Notes under the pieces: generated by a model | What the model saw: the letters and a program-made list of their open reading frames with translations, nothing else | Told to the model about the DNA's origin: nothing | The model's database searches: none | Shown: positions 63,111 through 64,000 of the stretch, piece by piece | Position numbering within the stretch: position 1 is the stretch's first letter | How the letters are laid out: each line of letters begins with the position of its first letter | From: Phocaeicola plebeius DSM 17135 | Lineage (GTDB): Bacteria; Bacteroidota; Bacteroidia; Bacteroidales; Bacteroidaceae | Assembly: GCF_000187895.1 (NCBI RefSeq) | Contig: NZ_DS990130.1 | Span: forward strand, 620,001-684,000 | Reading direction: 5' to 3' | DNA: 64,000 nt | Made by a program: the position numbers and the translations under genes

Positions 63111-63148
63111 ATCAGATTAAAAAGGTGAAACCGTTAAATGATATAATT

Positions 63149-64000
63149 ATGATGAAGGTGAAAGTATTTGCTTCGTTGATGTTGGCTGGCTTGCCATTTA
63201 TTTTGGCAGCGCAGAGTAACGACGACCTTTACTTCGTTCCGAAGAAAAAAACGGAAACGAAGAAGGAGACCGTAGTGGCCCCGAAGCAGAATAGTCAGGG
63301 GACAACGGTGTATTCCACATCGACTACTTCCACTCCGGTTGTAGTGAAAGATGTGGCAGGAAATACGCGTGATGTAGATGAGTACAACCGTCGGTACACA
63401 TCACGTGAAAATACATTCTCTATGCAGAATGATACGCTTTACATTCAGGAAAAACCGTATGGCGAACGAGGGGAATGGGTGAACGGATTTGAAGGTTCGC
63501 AGGATGATTACGAATATGCCATGCGCATCGTTCGTTTCCGGAGTCCGCGTTATGCCATACCGGTAAGCAGTCCGTTGTATTGGGATGTAGTGTATGGTGC
63601 TTTCCCGTCATGGGACTGGAATGTGTATGATGACGGACTTTATGCTTATGTATTTCCTACCTACAGCAATCCGTTGTGGTGGGATTGGAGATGGAACTGG
63701 AGCATAGCCGGGCCGAGATTCAGTTTTGGCTGGGGATGGTCTTCTCCATGGTATTATAGCAGCTGGTATTCTCCTTACTGGTATGGCGGTTACTGGGGTG
63801 GCTATTGGGGAGGCTACTGGGCCGGTTACTGGGGACCGGGGTGGCATCATCATTATCCGTACTATCCGTCGTATGGATGGGGAGGAGGATGGCATGGTCA
63901 TTCTTATACCTACAATAACCGCCGTGCAGAGAATGTGGTACGGAGAGGTACTGTGGGCTCTGTATTCGACCATAATGGCCGAACAGGAGGTCGTGTGATG
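63149..64000 (+). CDS. Secreted Trp/Tyr/Gly-rich protein, 3' end outside the window
   Basis: 284 residues are visible and the frame is open at the window edge. A signal peptide (about 1-23, FASLMLAGLPFILAAQ) leads to a Lys/Thr/Ser-rich stretch (24-75). A conserved-looking domain follows with YNRRYTSRENTF, WVNGFEGSQDDYEYAMRIV and FRSPRYAIPVSSPLYWDVV. From about 185 come repeats of aromatic residues with Gly: WWDWRWNWS, SSWYSPYWYGGYWGGYWGGY, then HHHYPYYPSYGWGGGWHGH. Function unknown; low-complexity aromatic proteins of this kind occur in Bacteroidales envelopes. The first of two adjacent ATG codons is used. Confidence 0.8.
   Translation, partial: MMKVKVFASLMLAGLPFILAAQSNDDLYFVPKKKTETKKETVVAPKQNSQGTTVYSTSTTSTPVVVKDVAGNTRDVDEYNRRYTSRENTFSMQNDTLYIQEKPYGERGEWVNGFEGSQDDYEYAMRIVRFRSPRYAIPVSSPLYWDVVYGAFPSWDWNVYDDGLYAYVFPTYSNPLWWDWRWNWSIAGPRFSFGWGWSSPWYYSSWYSPYWYGGYWGGYWGGYWAGYWGPGWHHHYPYYPSYGWGGGWHGHSYTYNNRRAENVVRRGTVGSVFDHNGRTGGRVM

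Noticed and set aside
1..64000. CRISPR arrays, insertion sequences, prophage genes or rRNA
   Set aside because: I saw no regularly spaced repeats, transposase or integrase motifs, phage structural genes or rRNA sequence in the window.

Overview
The window is a 64 kb piece of a Bacteroidales chromosome, most likely Bacteroides or Phocaeicola. This rests on the Bacteroidetes-type promoter elements (TTG, about 19-21 bases, TAnnTTTG) in front of many genes and on families typical of the order: a TamL/BamA-type surface antigen, long PPi-phosphofructokinase, and DUF3667, DUF4837, DUF4890, DUF4922 and DUF5686 proteins. It holds one tRNA gene (Asp, GTC) and no rRNA, CRISPR array, insertion sequence or phage genes. 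Both ends cut a gene.

Layout. 1-7 kb: end of an outer-membrane assembly factor, PPi-phosphofructokinase, a membrane-anchored GH25 lysozyme, and clpB on the minus strand. 7-9.3 kb: a repeat-bearing gap, a broken AAA-ATPase-like gene, an uncharacterised protein and a LysR regulator. 9.3-14.4 kb (minus): a tight trio of AmpG-like permease, SpoIID/LytB protein and a glycosyltransferase/HIT-like fusion, probably for cell-wall turnover. A divergent promoter pair at 14.4 kb starts a nine-gene plus-strand run to 23.2 kb: rlmN, a DUF4837 lipoprotein, pdxA, then nucleotidyltransferase, ATP-grasp-like protein, CDP-alcohol phosphotransferase, flippase-like protein, HAD hydrolase and sugar MFS. The last six look like a pathway that makes and flips an unusual polar lipid.

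23-46.7 kb is mostly housekeeping: a DUF4890 protein, RluA-type pseudouridine synthase, serine hydrolase, a large secreted protein of unknown function, ispE, dnaB, pheT, a YebC-family regulator, DUF3667 and DUF5686 proteins, a Crp/Fnr regulator, lysA and aspartokinase, and hisH-hisA-hisF-hisIE with an FtsE-like ATPase.

47-53.7 kb, just after tRNA-Asp, is visibly AT-richer and is the accessory part. A 1396-residue NACHT/STAND NTPase lies 3 bases upstream of a membrane-anchored glycerophosphodiester phosphodiesterase, with a divergent 420-residue protein ending in two membrane helices. This is the best candidate here for an undescribed system, possibly anti-phage. It is an inference from architecture and gene order.

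54-57 kb: BlaI-type repressor, M56 peptidase with a TonB-like C-terminus, and a thioredoxin-like protein. 57-63 kb: a complete biotin operon, bioB-A-F-G-C-D, preceded by a promoter, a 129-codon leader frame and a strong intrinsic terminator directly before bioB, an arrangement that suggests attenuation. The window ends inside a secreted Trp/Tyr/Gly-rich protein.
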